Part shown: one piece after another, positions 31,440 through 42,164 of the stretch
How the letters are laid out: each line of letters starts with the position of its first letter
How positions within the stretch are numbered: position 1 is the stretch's first letter
DNA from: Strigamia acuminata
Taxonomy: Eukaryota > Arthropoda > Chilopoda > Geophilomorpha > Linotaeniidae
Length of the DNA stretch: 64,000 nt
Assembly: GCA_949358305.1 (NCBI GenBank)
Contig: CASHSZ010000088.1
Coordinates: forward strand, 23,912-87,911
Reading direction: 5' to 3'
Made by a program: the position numbers and the translations under genes
Notes under the pieces: model-generated
The model's database searches: none
Told to the model about the DNA's origin: nothing
Seen by the model: the letters and a program-made list of their open reading frames with translations, nothing else

Positions 31440-32454
31440 GTTATGATTAAAATGCTGATTAAAAATGTAATAATATTGTTGCCAAATAACTGACGACTAT
31501 AAATAAATTTTCCACATTTAAATTGTCCGTAAAATCCGAAGTAAAATTCATCGGAGGAAATTATACCTGAGCACCTCGCTGCGCGGTATCTGCGCATGCG
31601 CATTTACGATTTAACGCAAACTTTAAATTAATCCCAGAATCCATCATTGTTCGCAATTGTGATTGCGTCTGGAATTGTGTGCTATTTTAATTGTAAATTT
31701 TAATATTTCAATAATCTCAAATCAAACTGAAAAAAAAAAAAAAAAAAAAAAAAATATTCATTTCATTAAATTCTGATTGTCGCCCCTCTCGACCACGTTG
31801 CGTTCATTATCACGCATTAGGGCGCGCTCAAACGCGCGTACCATTAGAGGCGACGCGTTTGCGTTGGTGCACTGATGTGCGCTTCTCTCGCGGGTGGGCG
31901 CAAAGAAATGGAGAGGAAAAGAGAAAACGTAAAGAAGAGAATGGAAAGAATCCTCTCTTTATTTTATTTTATTTGTTTATTTATTTATTTATTTATTTAT
32001 TTTTTTTTATTTCTTCTTAATTTCTAATTTGTGTCACAGAATGTCGCATCATATCGTCACGTCTTTGCAGCGAGCGACGGGCTAAACTTTTCCACCATAC
32101 CGCGCTTCGCTTCGCGCACTTGTACGCACCGGTTCATTTGCTATATCGAGTCTCGTTTGCACGGTAAACAAACCTAGTCAATTTTCAAAATAGAAAAATA
32201 GGAAAAATCTCCAACAATTTGATTGACTCCTTAATTGAGTCGACCGACCAACTAACCAAATGAACCAGAACGGGTCGGTACGCGAACACGGGCGGGAATC
32301 CCCGTGGTTACATCACCATCACCGCCATTTTGTTCTCGATCTCTATCCAATTTTAGTTTTGCAGTCGGACTCACGTTTTTGGCAGTTTTTCGTTTTTCAT
32401 TTATTCGTTTAAATTCTTTCTCTTTTTTCTCGACGGTAGACGCAACAAGGCGAG
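31440..32454. other. Spacer and 5' region of the thymidine kinase
   Basis: Contains poly(A) at about 31728-31755, a repeat fragment at 31785-31960 shared with 28.1 kb, and (TTTA)n at about 31975-32005. The promoter and 5' UTR of the thymidine kinase should lie at about 32100-32454; no TATA box or intron is evident. Minor ORFs overlap the leader and are not supported. Confidence 0.4.
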
Positions 32455-32531
32455 ATGTCGACGTCGGCCATCGAGGATCGACCACGAGGCAATATCCAGT
32501 TAATAGTGGGCCCGATGTTTGCAGGGAAAAC

Positions 32532-33069
32532 TGTTGGTCTATAAGACCGTGACATGTCTCGATGTGATATAGAATCACATAATGATCTTTCATTTCGGTG
32601 TATATTTATACATTTATAATTATCCAGTCTGTTTTGTTAATATTCGATATTTATTATCATTGATTGTATTTATGCATGCAGCACCATGCATTCGTTAGAC
32701 TTTCTATTCAATTCCCAATGTATTATGTTTTTTTAATGCCATGCATCGCCACCAGAGTGTGTCCCACTCTCTCTTGTTTTCTTCCAACATGGCCGCACAC
32801 AGTGCTTTGTGCTGTGTGATTTTCTCAACTCCAGAATGGAGCCTATTTGTAAGTTATTTCATTTCCATTAAATGTTTTATTATTTTAGTTGTTAGTGTTC
32901 ATTATTAGAACACCTTTTAGTCCATCTCCAGCGCATATAAGCGGCCTTAAGCCGCGCGCCCGTCTCGTACGCATTGCCGTTATCGTCGTCGCCTCGTACG
33001 TGTGTGAAACACGCCTATCGCTTCCTTTTTCGGTGTGAAAACCGAACTGCGCCGCTTTCCTCTGCTACA
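32532..33069 (+). repeat. Copia 5' LTR
   Basis: Begins TGTTGGTCTATAAGACC and ends CCTCTGCTACA. A TATAAG box at 32936-32941 precedes a probable transcription start. The LTR includes ATGGCCGCACAC and GTAAGTT downstream in U3, so a donor within the LTR is possible but unproven. Confidence 0.95.
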
Positions 33070-33071
33070 AG

Positions 33072-33089
33072 TGGTAGCAGAGGATGGTT
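33072..33089 (+). other. Copia primer-binding site, initiator tRNA-Met
   Basis: TGGTAGCAGAGGATGGTT starts 2 nt after the LTR and is complementary to 18 nt at the 3' end of the animal initiator tRNA-Met, including CCA. This supports an animal host. Confidence 0.9.
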
Positions 33090-34155
33090 CCTTGCTAATC
33101 CACATTTGTTTTGCTAATTTTTCGACGTAATATTCGCAAAATTTGCGAATTTTGCGCCGGAATTGTTCATTTGTAGGTTTACGACGATTTTCGCCCCGTG
33201 TTTCGTATTGGAGACGTTAGATACGCGTCGCCGTCGTTCCACGGCTGCCTACAACGTTTTCTACACGATTCGACGCCTAATTTTGTCGAAAATCACGCGG
33301 GATTCGCGGATTTCCAGACAAATTCATTTATTTTTGCAGACGTTTCGTCAATTTTCGCCCAGATTCGTGTCGAGGACGTTTCGAGACGTACTGCCGACAT
33401 TTATAGACGACCAGTGTTGTCTATTTCATCGTTTTTCCTGCCTAATATCGTCCGAAATTCCGCGGTCTCGCGAATTTCGAGGCGAATTCTTTTATTTTTT
33501 TCAGATTTCGCGTCGATTTGTTTCGACAACGTCCCGACGACGATTTATTCCTCGAAACGAGACGATTCTCGCTGTGTTACACCCCGGCGTGTACACAGTA
33601 TCGCCGAACTCATTAACACGGCGATTTTTCGACGATTTTTGCGTATTTTCGTGAAGAGCCTCGATTTATTCGAGAAGAATTTGGATTTTCGAATCCAAAT
33701 TGCGTTTTTCAAACGGGTTTTTCGAGAAAACCCGCTCGTGCCTTTATCACGAGCTCGCGTGACGTTACGCGAGAGATTCACCGACCTTTTCGCCTTCCCT
33801 GTCGTGAAACTCTGTTAATTATTAAGATAGTTTTAAGATTTTTGGAGAGGGTCCTTATTAGATTCGCAACAGCTCTTCGGACATTCCGTCCACCGCTGTT
33901 GTTGTATTCCAAGGCAAGGCTGAGCCCTGCGCCACCTAGCATTCCCGCGGCCCCAGGTGGTCACAAAGGACGCTAGGGGGACACTTGCTTTGGGTTATCA
34001 ACTGATTATAGCATCAGTTCCCCTTTGTCGGATATCCGCTTTGACAGTGCTTCGTTTCGTGTCACCGAGAGCTTCATTGTGTGCAGTGCTACGACATCGC
34101 AGTCGCCATTCTCTGAGCCTTTGCGTTTTGTGCGGTGAGCTGAGTTTACTCCAGC
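33090..34155 (+). other. Copia leader, 1.07 kb
   Basis: Long untranslated leader rich in TTTCG/CGA motifs. It contains open frames of 163 and 206 codons that lack family resemblance and begin without a convincing start; I treat them as compositional. It probably holds the packaging signal. Confidence 0.5.
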
Positions 34156-37100
34156 ATGCAGAAGTCAGGAGAATCCTCGATGGGAAAAATCCCTATTTTG
34201 GGCATTTCGAACTACGAAACGTGGCAGCGCTCGATGCGCATGCTCCTCAAAGCGGAGGGCCTCTGGAGGCACGTAACAGAAGAGAAAGAGGCTGAACATT
34301 TATTAACTTTGACCGACAAAGAAAAAGAACGATTCGCGACGAAAAAGGATAAAGCACTCGGCATTATCTACGTCCACGTGAGCGAGGCGAAACGTTCTGT
34401 GTTGGATGTCTGTAACACCCCCAAAGAGGCTTGGGAAGCGTTATCCAAAATCTACGCCCCTAGTTCTCTGGCGAGACAGGCAGCCATGCGGTGGCAATTC
34501 TTGAGTCTTCACCTCGAGGCGAACGAGGAAATGGTCGATTTCATCGCACGTGTCGACCACCACGTCCGCCAACTTAAGGACATTCAAGAAGACGTATCCG
34601 ATAAGCATCATGCATACCAGTATTTAAACCGCATACCGCAGGAATACGCCCAAGTGACATTCGCCATCTATCACATGCCTTTGGCGGACTTTACGCCAAG
34701 CAAGGTTTCAGAACAGTTGATATCCGAATATTTACGTCTCAAATCGATGGGTTTGGCCCATAATTCTTCTTCAACATCGGTGCACGCGTCCGCCAAAGAC
34801 CAATCGCGACCTCGGAATGATTCTCGTCGTCGACGACCGCTGTCATCCGTGAAGTGCTTCAACTGCGACCAAATGGGGCACTACGCTAACAAATGTCCCC
34901 TTCCTCGGCGCACTGACCCAAATCAGTCTTCGGCTTCGTTCCAACGCTCTAGAAGTAAGAGCAAGAAGCCTAATAAGAATTCTGCGCCGAAAGTTGATGA
35001 CACGCGTCCCCGAGGCAACTCGCGTCCTGTGCGGAAGACGATTTTCTTCGTGAACGCACCGCAAGTGGTTGAGCGCCCGGTTGCTCACTTTATGCAATCC
35101 AACGAGTGGATTGTAGATTGTGGCGCTACAGACCACGTCTCGCATGTACGATCATGGTTCTCCGACTTTACGAACATTGTACCTTTCGACATTGAATTAG
35201 GCCAGGGAAAATCCCAAGTTACTGGCAAAGGAACCGTACAATTATTGACACGCGTAGACGATTACGACAGTATTGTGGTCTTGACGAACGTTTTATACGC
35301 GCCGAGCTTCGAAGCCAATTTGATCTCGGTGTCCAAGATCGACAAGACCCGTCACCATATCCACATTTATAATGGTGAAGTTAACATCTATGAATCGTCG
35401 ATTGAGAGTCCCATCCTACGCGCACGGGAGAAGAGTGGCCTTTATTATGTGGACGGGTTGTGCTCTAATCCGGCTGTCTCGACATTGATTTCTCCAATCA
35501 CTCAACCTGAGCCTGTACAGACTTTCGTAACGACAGAGGTTGAATTCGAGAACATCCCGAAGCCTAAAAAGCAACAGTCAAAGCAACGTGACATTTCGGA
35601 CTTTAGAATTCAAATGCCACCAATGCCAAACCAGAAGTCAATTCCGGTAGTGACCAATCCATTGCCTATTCCGCAATCCTTACCTCCTATCCACAATGAG
35701 CCACCTACCCCATCCTATGCTGATGTAATACAGCAAATCCCTTCCACACCTTTGCCAGTGATCTCCAATCCTTGCAATGTCTCTCCGTCACAAAAAGAGA
35801 TAATCCCGAAACCTTTTCAATCCCCGAAGAAGGTTATCGCCAATCCTGCTTCAATCAAAGATGCAACTGGTTTGTGGCATAGTCGTCTTGGCCACTTACA
35901 CACTAATGCGATGCGATTGTTGGCGAACAACGATCATGTGCACGGTCTCGAGCCAGCTGAAGTACGCCAAGAACTGGCTTGCAACCACTGTCGGATTGCA
36001 AAATCAACTAGGGCTTCGCACAAACCGGATCCACATCCTTGCACGACACAACCACTAGACCTTCTACACATGGACGTGTGGGGGCCGGCTCCTGTGACCT
36101 CTTTTGGTGGTGCTCGTTTTGTCTTTACCGTCATCGACGATGCGACGAGATACACCTGGATAACGCCCCTTGCACAGAAATCACAAGTTTTTGAATGCTT
36201 CAAAGACCTCGTTGCCAGACTCGAACGGGTTGCAAATACCCGCATCAAAGCGATTCGGTCTGACAGAGGAGGTGAATTTATGTCCAATGAATTTCTTCAA
36301 TACCTTAAAGAAAAGGGGATCCAGGGTCAGCGAACAAATCCGTCATCACCACAGATGAACGGAACTGCCGAGAGAATCAACAGGACGATGGCCGACAACT
36401 TTCGATCTATACTCGAAGAAACACAACTTCCAGAGGGCCTGTGGGCTGAACTAGCGGTTACATTCGCCTACATCAAAAATCGCAGCCCACATTCACGATT
36501 AAAGAATGAAGTGCCATACATCCTCTGGCGTCAACGTGCCCTATCACTTCGACATTTGAGAAAGATCGGATCCAAATGTTGGGTACACTTTACTGCACCA
36601 GGCCGAAAGAAACTCGATGCTCGGGCCTGGGAAGGATTTTTGGTTGGATATGCAACGGGAACACGAGGATATCGTGTGTGGAACCCCATAGATAACTCGA
36701 TAACGGAATCCATTCACGTTAAAATAGACGAGTATCAATCCTACCGAAAATTGCTTAGAAATCGTAATGGTCGCCAAAATCAAACTTTCGACGATCCAGA
36801 TGCTGACCGACAACAAAGAGTATCATTCGACGACGACGTACATTACGTCGATTGGCCCAAACGGACAGATTCGGATGACGGATCGTCAAATGGTGAATCT
36901 GATGATGATGATGACGACGATGGAAATGGATCGGTTTCGAGATCGATATCCATTCCTTGTGTTCACATTCCTCCACTTAATACTCCGGAACGTCAACTTA
37001 TAGATGCATGTGCATTAGCATTGCCCAGTTCAGCAAGCGTGGGCCGCTCAGCATCATACCCGATTCTTTATCAAGAGGAAGGACAGGACACGGATGAAGA

Positions 37101-39159
37101 TGTTGGACAGATCGTCGAGGAGGCAATTCAACCGGACGCAGCACAATTGCATCAAGTTCGATCCCCTCACATCTCACCAGAAACGTCTCAAGCAAGTTCT
37201 CCCGGACTCTCGCCGCCGGGATCACCACTACGTTTTGTCACAACACGTAGAAGAGATGGCCGAAACGTTTTGCAGCAAATGATGCCAATTTTCGATCAAG
37301 GTGCTTTATCTCCGTTACCTCCTGGTCCAACTCATGTTGCAGCCCCGTCAGCGGGAAAAACGTCTTTCTTTTGGCGCTATATCGGCGGAGATACAGTCTT
37401 TAGACGATGGGTTCGGGAGGAGCATCTTCGGAAAGATCAACGACCCGGCTGCATCGATATCGACGTTTATTATTTCCCGGAACCGAATCTTCGACTGCGT
37501 TCGAGACGAGACGTTGAAGAATTCTGTGTTATGAACGATCTCCCCTACGACCCGGAACTGTTCTTTTTCGGCAATATGGAACACACGCTGCCCACGATTC
37601 CTGGTCCTCGTCACGTCGCACATCTATGTCGCACGGAACCGTCATCGTATGCCGAAATCCCAAAATTTCATGACGCCCCAAAATGGCGCGAAGCCATCGA
37701 TGAGGAGTTAGGGACATTCAAAGAAAGAGAAATTTACGTTGAAGTCCCGAGACCGCCCAAAACCACAGTGTTGGGCTGTAAATGGATTTTCAAGTTAAAA
37801 TCGGACGCGGCCGGCACCATAACTCGTTATCGCGCAAGACTCGTGGCCCAGGGCTTTCGACAAACCCTGGGAGTGGACTACGACGAGGTCTTCAGTCCGG
37901 TCGTAAACTTTGTGCTCATCCGACTTTTCTTCTGTCTTCTGGTTGTTTTGAAAGGGTGGAAAGATGCGCACCTCGACGTCAGGTGTGCATACCTGTACGG
38001 GGACCTGAAGCACAAGGTGTACATGCGCATCCCGGCAGGTGCAACCTGTACGAATCCCGACAACGTATGGCTGCTTGTTAAATCCCTCTACGGACTTCAC
38101 CAATCAGGGAGGCAGTGGTACGAAAAGTTGGACGAGTCACTTCGAGCCCTCGGTTTCCGGAAAATGCCCGCCTGCAATTGCGTGTATATCTACGGCAATT
38201 GTGCAGTCATGCTGGTGTACGTCGATGACATTGTTCTGTTTTACGCTTCCGACACCGTGTTAAACCGAATTATCCAACTTATCACCTCGAAGTTCGATAT
38301 CGTCAACCTCGGACCCATCACGAAACTATTAGGAGTCGAGTTCATCCGAGATATGGGGCGCACCTTTATTTCACAACGCGCCTATATTGCCAAACTGGTC
38401 AAGAAGTTTGAAGTATTGACGAATCGACTCGTGAAAGTCCCAGTTACACCCGGGACGACACTCGTGAGGGGACCCACCGACAACTTGATTGACTTTCCAT
38501 ATCGATCGCTGATCGGATCGCTTCTGTTTCTGGCTTCGAGGACGCGCCCCGACATCTTATTTTCCGTCATTTCGCTGAGTCAATTCAATACGTGCTACGA
38601 CAAAACCCACATTCGTGCCCTTTTGCAAGTACTCCAATACGTGGCAAACACCATGGATTATTGCATCGAACTTTCAGGCTGCACGTCCAGTCAGCTCTGG
38701 GCGTATACGGATGCGTCGTGGGCAAGCGACTTGGCTACGTCTTTAAGTTTCGGCGGTTTCATAACTTATATCGGAAATGTGCCTATTGGCTGGTCGTGCC
38801 GAAAACAATCAACGGTCGCATGTTCAACTATGGAAGCGGAGTTTATCGCCCTAGTTGAATGTGTGAAAGAAACTTACTGGCTCGATCACATTTTCACCGA
38901 ATTTCCGATCCTCGACCGTATCTCGCGACCGATTATTTACTCCGACGCCCTGGCCAGTATTCAATTTACATCGAATGACGTGGAGAATGCTAAAACAAAG
39001 CATATCCGCGTCAAATACCATTGGCTCAGGGAGTGGTTCACGGCAGGATGTTTTGATCTTCGTAAAGTGTCCGGTGAACGGAACGTCGCAGACATATTCA
39101 CCAAATGGCTCAGCTCTGAACGTCTGCGATCACTAATTTCAAACATCTTCCGACTGTGA
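34156..39159 (+). CDS. gag-pol: Copia Gag-Pol polyprotein, 1667 residues
   Basis: Single ORF. Gag (1-310) has the UBN2-type capsid region and one CCHC knuckle from Cys234 (CFNCDQMGHYANKC). Aspartic protease: DCGATD near 321, with Cys-Gly in place of Thr-Gly. Integrase: pre-integrase zinc region (WHSRLGHLH ... CNHC) then the D,D35E triad Asp640, Asp703, Glu739. Reverse transcriptase: KWIFKLK near 1210, YVDD at 1355-1358. RNase H: Asp1519 (DASWA), Glu1560. The segment between integrase and RT (about 860-1170) is acidic and low in complexity. The start ATG follows a long leader; Gag and Pol are one frame, so the ratio must be set by processing or splicing. No lesion seen. Confidence 0.96.
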   Translation: MQKSGESSMGKIPILGISNYETWQRSMRMLLKAEGLWRHVTEEKEAEHLLTLTDKEKERFATKKDKALGIIYVHVSEAKRSVLDVCNTPKEAWEALSKIYAPSSLARQAAMRWQFLSLHLEANEEMVDFIARVDHHVRQLKDIQEDVSDKHHAYQYLNRIPQEYAQVTFAIYHMPLADFTPSKVSEQLISEYLRLKSMGLAHNSSSTSVHASAKDQSRPRNDSRRRRPLSSVKCFNCDQMGHYANKCPLPRRTDPNQSSASFQRSRSKSKKPNKNSAPKVDDTRPRGNSRPVRKTIFFVNAPQVVERPVAHFMQSNEWIVDCGATDHVSHVRSWFSDFTNIVPFDIELGQGKSQVTGKGTVQLLTRVDDYDSIVVLTNVLYAPSFEANLISVSKIDKTRHHIHIYNGEVNIYESSIESPILRAREKSGLYYVDGLCSNPAVSTLISPITQPEPVQTFVTTEVEFENIPKPKKQQSKQRDISDFRIQMPPMPNQKSIPVVTNPLPIPQSLPPIHNEPPTPSYADVIQQIPSTPLPVISNPCNVSPSQKEIIPKPFQSPKKVIANPASIKDATGLWHSRLGHLHTNAMRLLANNDHVHGLEPAEVRQELACNHCRIAKSTRASHKPDPHPCTTQPLDLLHMDVWGPAPVTSFGGARFVFTVIDDATRYTWITPLAQKSQVFECFKDLVARLERVANTRIKAIRSDRGGEFMSNEFLQYLKEKGIQGQRTNPSSPQMNGTAERINRTMADNFRSILEETQLPEGLWAELAVTFAYIKNRSPHSRLKNEVPYILWRQRALSLRHLRKIGSKCWVHFTAPGRKKLDARAWEGFLVGYATGTRGYRVWNPIDNSITESIHVKIDEYQSYRKLLRNRNGRQNQTFDDPDADRQQRVSFDDDVHYVDWPKRTDSDDGSSNGESDDDDDDDGNGSVSRSISIPCVHIPPLNTPERQLIDACALALPSSASVGRSASYPILYQEEGQDTDEDVGQIVEEAIQPDAAQLHQVRSPHISPETSQASSPGLSPPGSPLRFVTTRRRDGRNVLQQMMPIFDQGALSPLPPGPTHVAAPSAGKTSFFWRYIGGDTVFRRWVREEHLRKDQRPGCIDIDVYYFPEPNLRLRSRRDVEEFCVMNDLPYDPELFFFGNMEHTLPTIPGPRHVAHLCRTEPSSYAEIPKFHDAPKWREAIDEELGTFKEREIYVEVPRPPKTTVLGCKWIFKLKSDAAGTITRYRARLVAQGFRQTLGVDYDEVFSPVVNFVLIRLFFCLLVVLKGWKDAHLDVRCAYLYGDLKHKVYMRIPAGATCTNPDNVWLLVKSLYGLHQSGRQWYEKLDESLRALGFRKMPACNCVYIYGNCAVMLVYVDDIVLFYASDTVLNRIIQLITSKFDIVNLGPITKLLGVEFIRDMGRTFISQRAYIAKLVKKFEVLTNRLVKVPVTPGTTLVRGPTDNLIDFPYRSLIGSLLFLASRTRPDILFSVISLSQFNTCYDKTHIRALLQVLQYVANTMDYCIELSGCTSSQLWAYTDASWASDLATSLSFGGFITYIGNVPIGWSCRKQSTVACSTMEAEFIALVECVKETYWLDHIFTEFPILDRISRPIIYSDALASIQFTSNDVENAKTKHIRVKYHWLREWFTAGCFDLRKVSGERNVADIFTKWLSSERLRSLISNIFRL

Positions 39160-39369
39160 ACTCTTACCGAGACCTTATCGTGACATTCTTTATTTCTTAT
39201 ACCGGATTATGAGGATCATCGAGTTTCTGAGGGAATATTCGGGCTTACGTAGTGTTTTTCAATGATAGTACCCGGCTCGATGATTCGACCTTATTATTTA
39301 TCTTTTCCCGTAAATTATACTGTAATTCCAGTTTTTGCATAGGCTTTTCCCCTGATTCTATTTCCATCG

Positions 39370-39380
39370 ATAGGGGGAAT
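39370..39380 (+). other. Copia polypurine tract
   Basis: ATAGGGGGAAT ends directly at the 3' LTR; short but correctly placed. Confidence 0.7.
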
Positions 39381-39918
39381 TGTTGGTCTATAAGACCGTG
39401 ACATGTCTCGATGTGATATAGAATCACATAATGATCTTTCATTTCGGTGTATATTTATACATTTATAATTATCCAGTCTGTTTTGTTAATATTCGATATT
39501 TATTATCATTGATTGTATTTATGCATGCAGCACCATGCATTCGTTAGACTTTCTATTCAATTCCCAATGTATTATGTTTTTTTAATGCCATGCATCGCCA
39601 CCAGAGTGTGTCCCACTCTCTCTTGTTTTCTTCCAACATGGCCGCACACAGTGCTTTGTGCTGTGTGATTTTCTCAACTCCAGAATGGAGCCTATTTGTA
39701 AGTTATTTCATTTCCATTAAATGTTTTATTATTTTAGTTGTTAGTGTTCATTATTAGAACACCTTTTAGTCCATCTCCAGCGCATATAAGCGGCCTTAAG
39801 CCGCGCGCCCGTCTCGTACGCATTGCCGTTATCGTCGTCGCCTCGTACGTGTGTGAAACACGCCTATCGCTTCCTTTTTCGGTGTGAAAACCGAACTGCG
39901 CCGCTTTCCTCTGCTACA
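39381..39918 (+). repeat. Copia 3' LTR
   Basis: 538 bp, identical to the 5' LTR as read, followed by the AAAAC target duplicate at 39919-39923. Confidence 0.95.
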
Positions 39919-40471
39919 AAAACAACTGAACTCTTGAGGCGCCTAGAAGGAGAAGAAGCGTTGTTATTGAAGCCCAAAATCGACAACCGCCACATTCCCG
40001 GAGAAATCGTCGCTCGTGACGGAAAATCGAGAGCGGCGCGCGCCGTCGAAAACCTCGCGGAAGCCCGAAGACAATCCGAAAATTTCGGGATTATCGGGAT
40101 TGACGAGGGCCAGTTTTTCGAGGACTTGGTACAATTCTGTCAAGAAATGGCAGAGAAAGGAAAGACTGTGGTAATCGCGGCCCTCGATGGGGATTTCAAG
40201 TTGAACCCGTTCGGTCAAGTCTGCGATTTGCTCCCGAAATCAGAGCACATCGTGAAGCTGAAGGCAACGTGCTACCGGTGTCGAGGGGAAGCCGCGTTCA
40301 CGAAGCGGACGTCGGGCGAAGAAGACGTCGTGGTGATAGGGGGTGCCGAGAAATACGCCCCCACGTGTCGCGCGTGTTTCGCAAATTGTTCACCAATCGG
40401 CTAACAAACCGGTCGTATCGTTTTTAACACCGATAGATTCATTCGAATTATTTTTTTTTTTTTTGCGATCA

Positions 40472-40477
40472 AATAAA
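40472..40477 (+). other. Polyadenylation signal of the thymidine kinase
   Basis: AATAAA 67 nt after the thymidine kinase stop codon, following a T-rich run; suitable for 3' end formation. Confidence 0.55.
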
Positions 40478-40726
40478 CCCAATCAATCGTGGCCACTTAT
40501 CTCGAATTCAATTTTAATTTAAATTATAAACTACAAATGAACAAAATACAATAAAAAATGAAAAATTACGCCGATGGCGCTACGTTCGATAACGATGTCC
40601 CACTAAGAGGAAGAAAAAAAAATATATATACATATTTATCAAACAAACAAACAAACAAACAAACAAACAAACAAACAAACAAACAAACAAACAAACAAAC
40701 AAACAAAAAAAAGATATAAAGAACAA

Positions 40727-40988
40727 TTAATTAACTAACTGGACAGGTAGATATATCTTGACGAACTGGTGGCGGTCGTGGGTGACTGGTGACTGGTAAC
40801 TGGTGACGAATGGGTTGCAACGACCAAACTCGTAGCAAGTTGTGCAGAATTGATACACATAGTTTCTGGTGGATCTTGGGATATCCGACCACCCATGCGT
40901 CGGCGGTGTCGGGCGATCCCGCGCGAGGCGCGTGTCGCATTGGAAATTATTCGCACACTTAGGTGGCAACCATGGTAAGTTACTATGA

Positions 40989-41025
<37 letters not shown>

Positions 41026-41319
41026 AAATGATTAATTGAACCGCGACCGACAAATCGACCATAAATTGCTTTACTCACTCTGGCACATAGCGCCTCGGCC
41101 CGAAGAATATGTTTTTACCAAATTCCCCGGGCCGCACATAGATGGTCTGCGGCGACCTCGTCGAAGGTGGCGATCGCGACGAACCCCTTAAAAATAAAAT
41201 AAAAATGAAATGAAATAAAATAAAATGTGTCGAATAAATAAAACCAATCGATCGACCAACCACTCTCACCTCGTGCCCGGGCGCACTTCACCCCAGATGA
41301 CGTTCTTTCCGTTCTCCAT
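40727..41319 (-). CDS. Cys-containing 137-residue protein, three exons (unrecognised)
   Basis: Exons 41319..41270 (50 nt), 41186..41079 (108 nt) and 40982..40727 (256 nt) join to 414 nt in one frame. Donors GTGAGA and GTGAGT; acceptors TTTTTAAG and ATCATAG; both junctions are phase 2. The ATG is directly after a TTTCAG acceptor. The middle part is Ser/Pro/Arg-rich (SSRSPPSTRSP), then aromatic-Gly motifs (FGKNIFFGPRRY), then five Cys (62, 68, 99, 102, 108) with CTTC and FGRC, possibly a zinc site. The last intron is mostly poly(A/T). Neighbour: the thymidine kinase on the opposite strand, converging. Family unknown. Confidence 0.55.
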
Positions 41320-41582
41320 CTGAAATGTAAAAATTAGATTACCGTAAATTAAATACAAACGAGAATTGAACAGCAAAACACAATCAATGAAAAGGAAAGG
41401 ATGGTGAATAAAACCACAGATCAATCAAACAATGATAAACCGAATTATTCTCTTTTCATTTCTGGCAAGCGAGAATATGGCGACGAATTCCGCGCCTCTC
41501 CACGCTTCCACTCGTTTAGACACAAGTGGACGAATGGTCGGATTGTTGAAACAATTGTTGTCGTTGTCAATTGGTTGATTGG

Positions 41583-41615
<33 letters not shown>

Positions 41616-42160
41616 TGATAAATAGATAAACGGCATAAATACTTTCAACTTGCTCAGCAGCGAAGCACGTGGCGGCGCGGAGTCAGCGGTCAGGTATGGC
41701 GGATTTCGATAACGACGCTGCTTGGTGAGCGGAGTTACAAAAAAATAAAAATTTGAAAGCATCGTGAAACAAATAGATGAATAAACAAATAAACATAAAT
41801 ATATAAATAAACAAATAAATAAATAAAATAGACAAAAATAAACAAACAACGTCGCATCACGCGCGGGATTCCATGGTTGTCGCCAGATGCCGCGTCGAAT
41901 CACTCGCGCGCTCGCCATCAGTAGTGTGGACCCCGTGTCGTGAACAAGTGAACAAGTGGAACGATTAGAGGTAAATTAACCATTTTCCCGGTAAACACTC
42001 GTCAGTTGGCGTTTTTACACGCGGTTCGCGGCCCTGGACTGCATTGCTTTTTGCGGCAGGTGAGCGTCGGGACCGCGGTGCCGTTTTAAAACCGAGACGG
42101 TATCGTGTACCAGGGCCACGGTACTTTGAAAAACTCGTGTAACGCGAACCGACTTTGTTG
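41320..42160. other. 5' region of the Cys-containing gene and spacer
   Basis: Contains (GATA)n at about 41585-41612 and (AAAT)n at 41765-41840. A minus-strand stretch near 41850-41918 (start MASARVIRRGIWRQPW) could be a first exon but no donor fits well. CpG-rich sequence at 41640-41720. Confidence 0.35.
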
Positions 42161-42164
42161 TACA

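Larger units (their letters stand above)
32532..39918 (+). mobile_element. Intact Copia-class LTR retrotransposon
   Basis: 7387 bp with 538-bp LTRs (TG...CA) that I read as identical, AAAAC target duplicates at 32527-32531 and 39919-39923, a tRNA-iMet primer site, one uninterrupted gag-pol ORF with integrase before reverse transcriptase (Copia order) and a short purine tract. Everything indicates a recent insertion. Confidence 0.97.
32455..40404 (+). pseudogene. Thymidine kinase (TK1 type), split by a Copia insertion
   Basis: Two coding pieces: 32455..32531 (ATG plus 25 codons and 2 nt) and 39924..40404 to TAA. The first ends in the P-loop (GPMFAGK); the second begins at the next base and keeps frame, counting one copy of the AAAAC duplication. 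Together they would span 185 residues. Hallmarks in the second piece: DEGQFF (metal/thymidine site region), CYRC and CRAC, the two zinc-binding pairs of type II thymidine kinases. The enzyme phosphorylates thymidine for DNA synthesis. It has no intron and no C-terminal extension like that of vertebrate TK1; this suits a retrocopy or a DNA-virus-type gene. The insertion certainly breaks this allele: the P-loop is cut by 7.4 kb. Confidence 0.9.

Noticed and set aside
33163-33818. ORFs of 163 and 206 codons in the Copia leader
   Set aside because: Lie in the untranslated leader, start at non-ATG codons or without context, and reflect TTTCG-rich composition.
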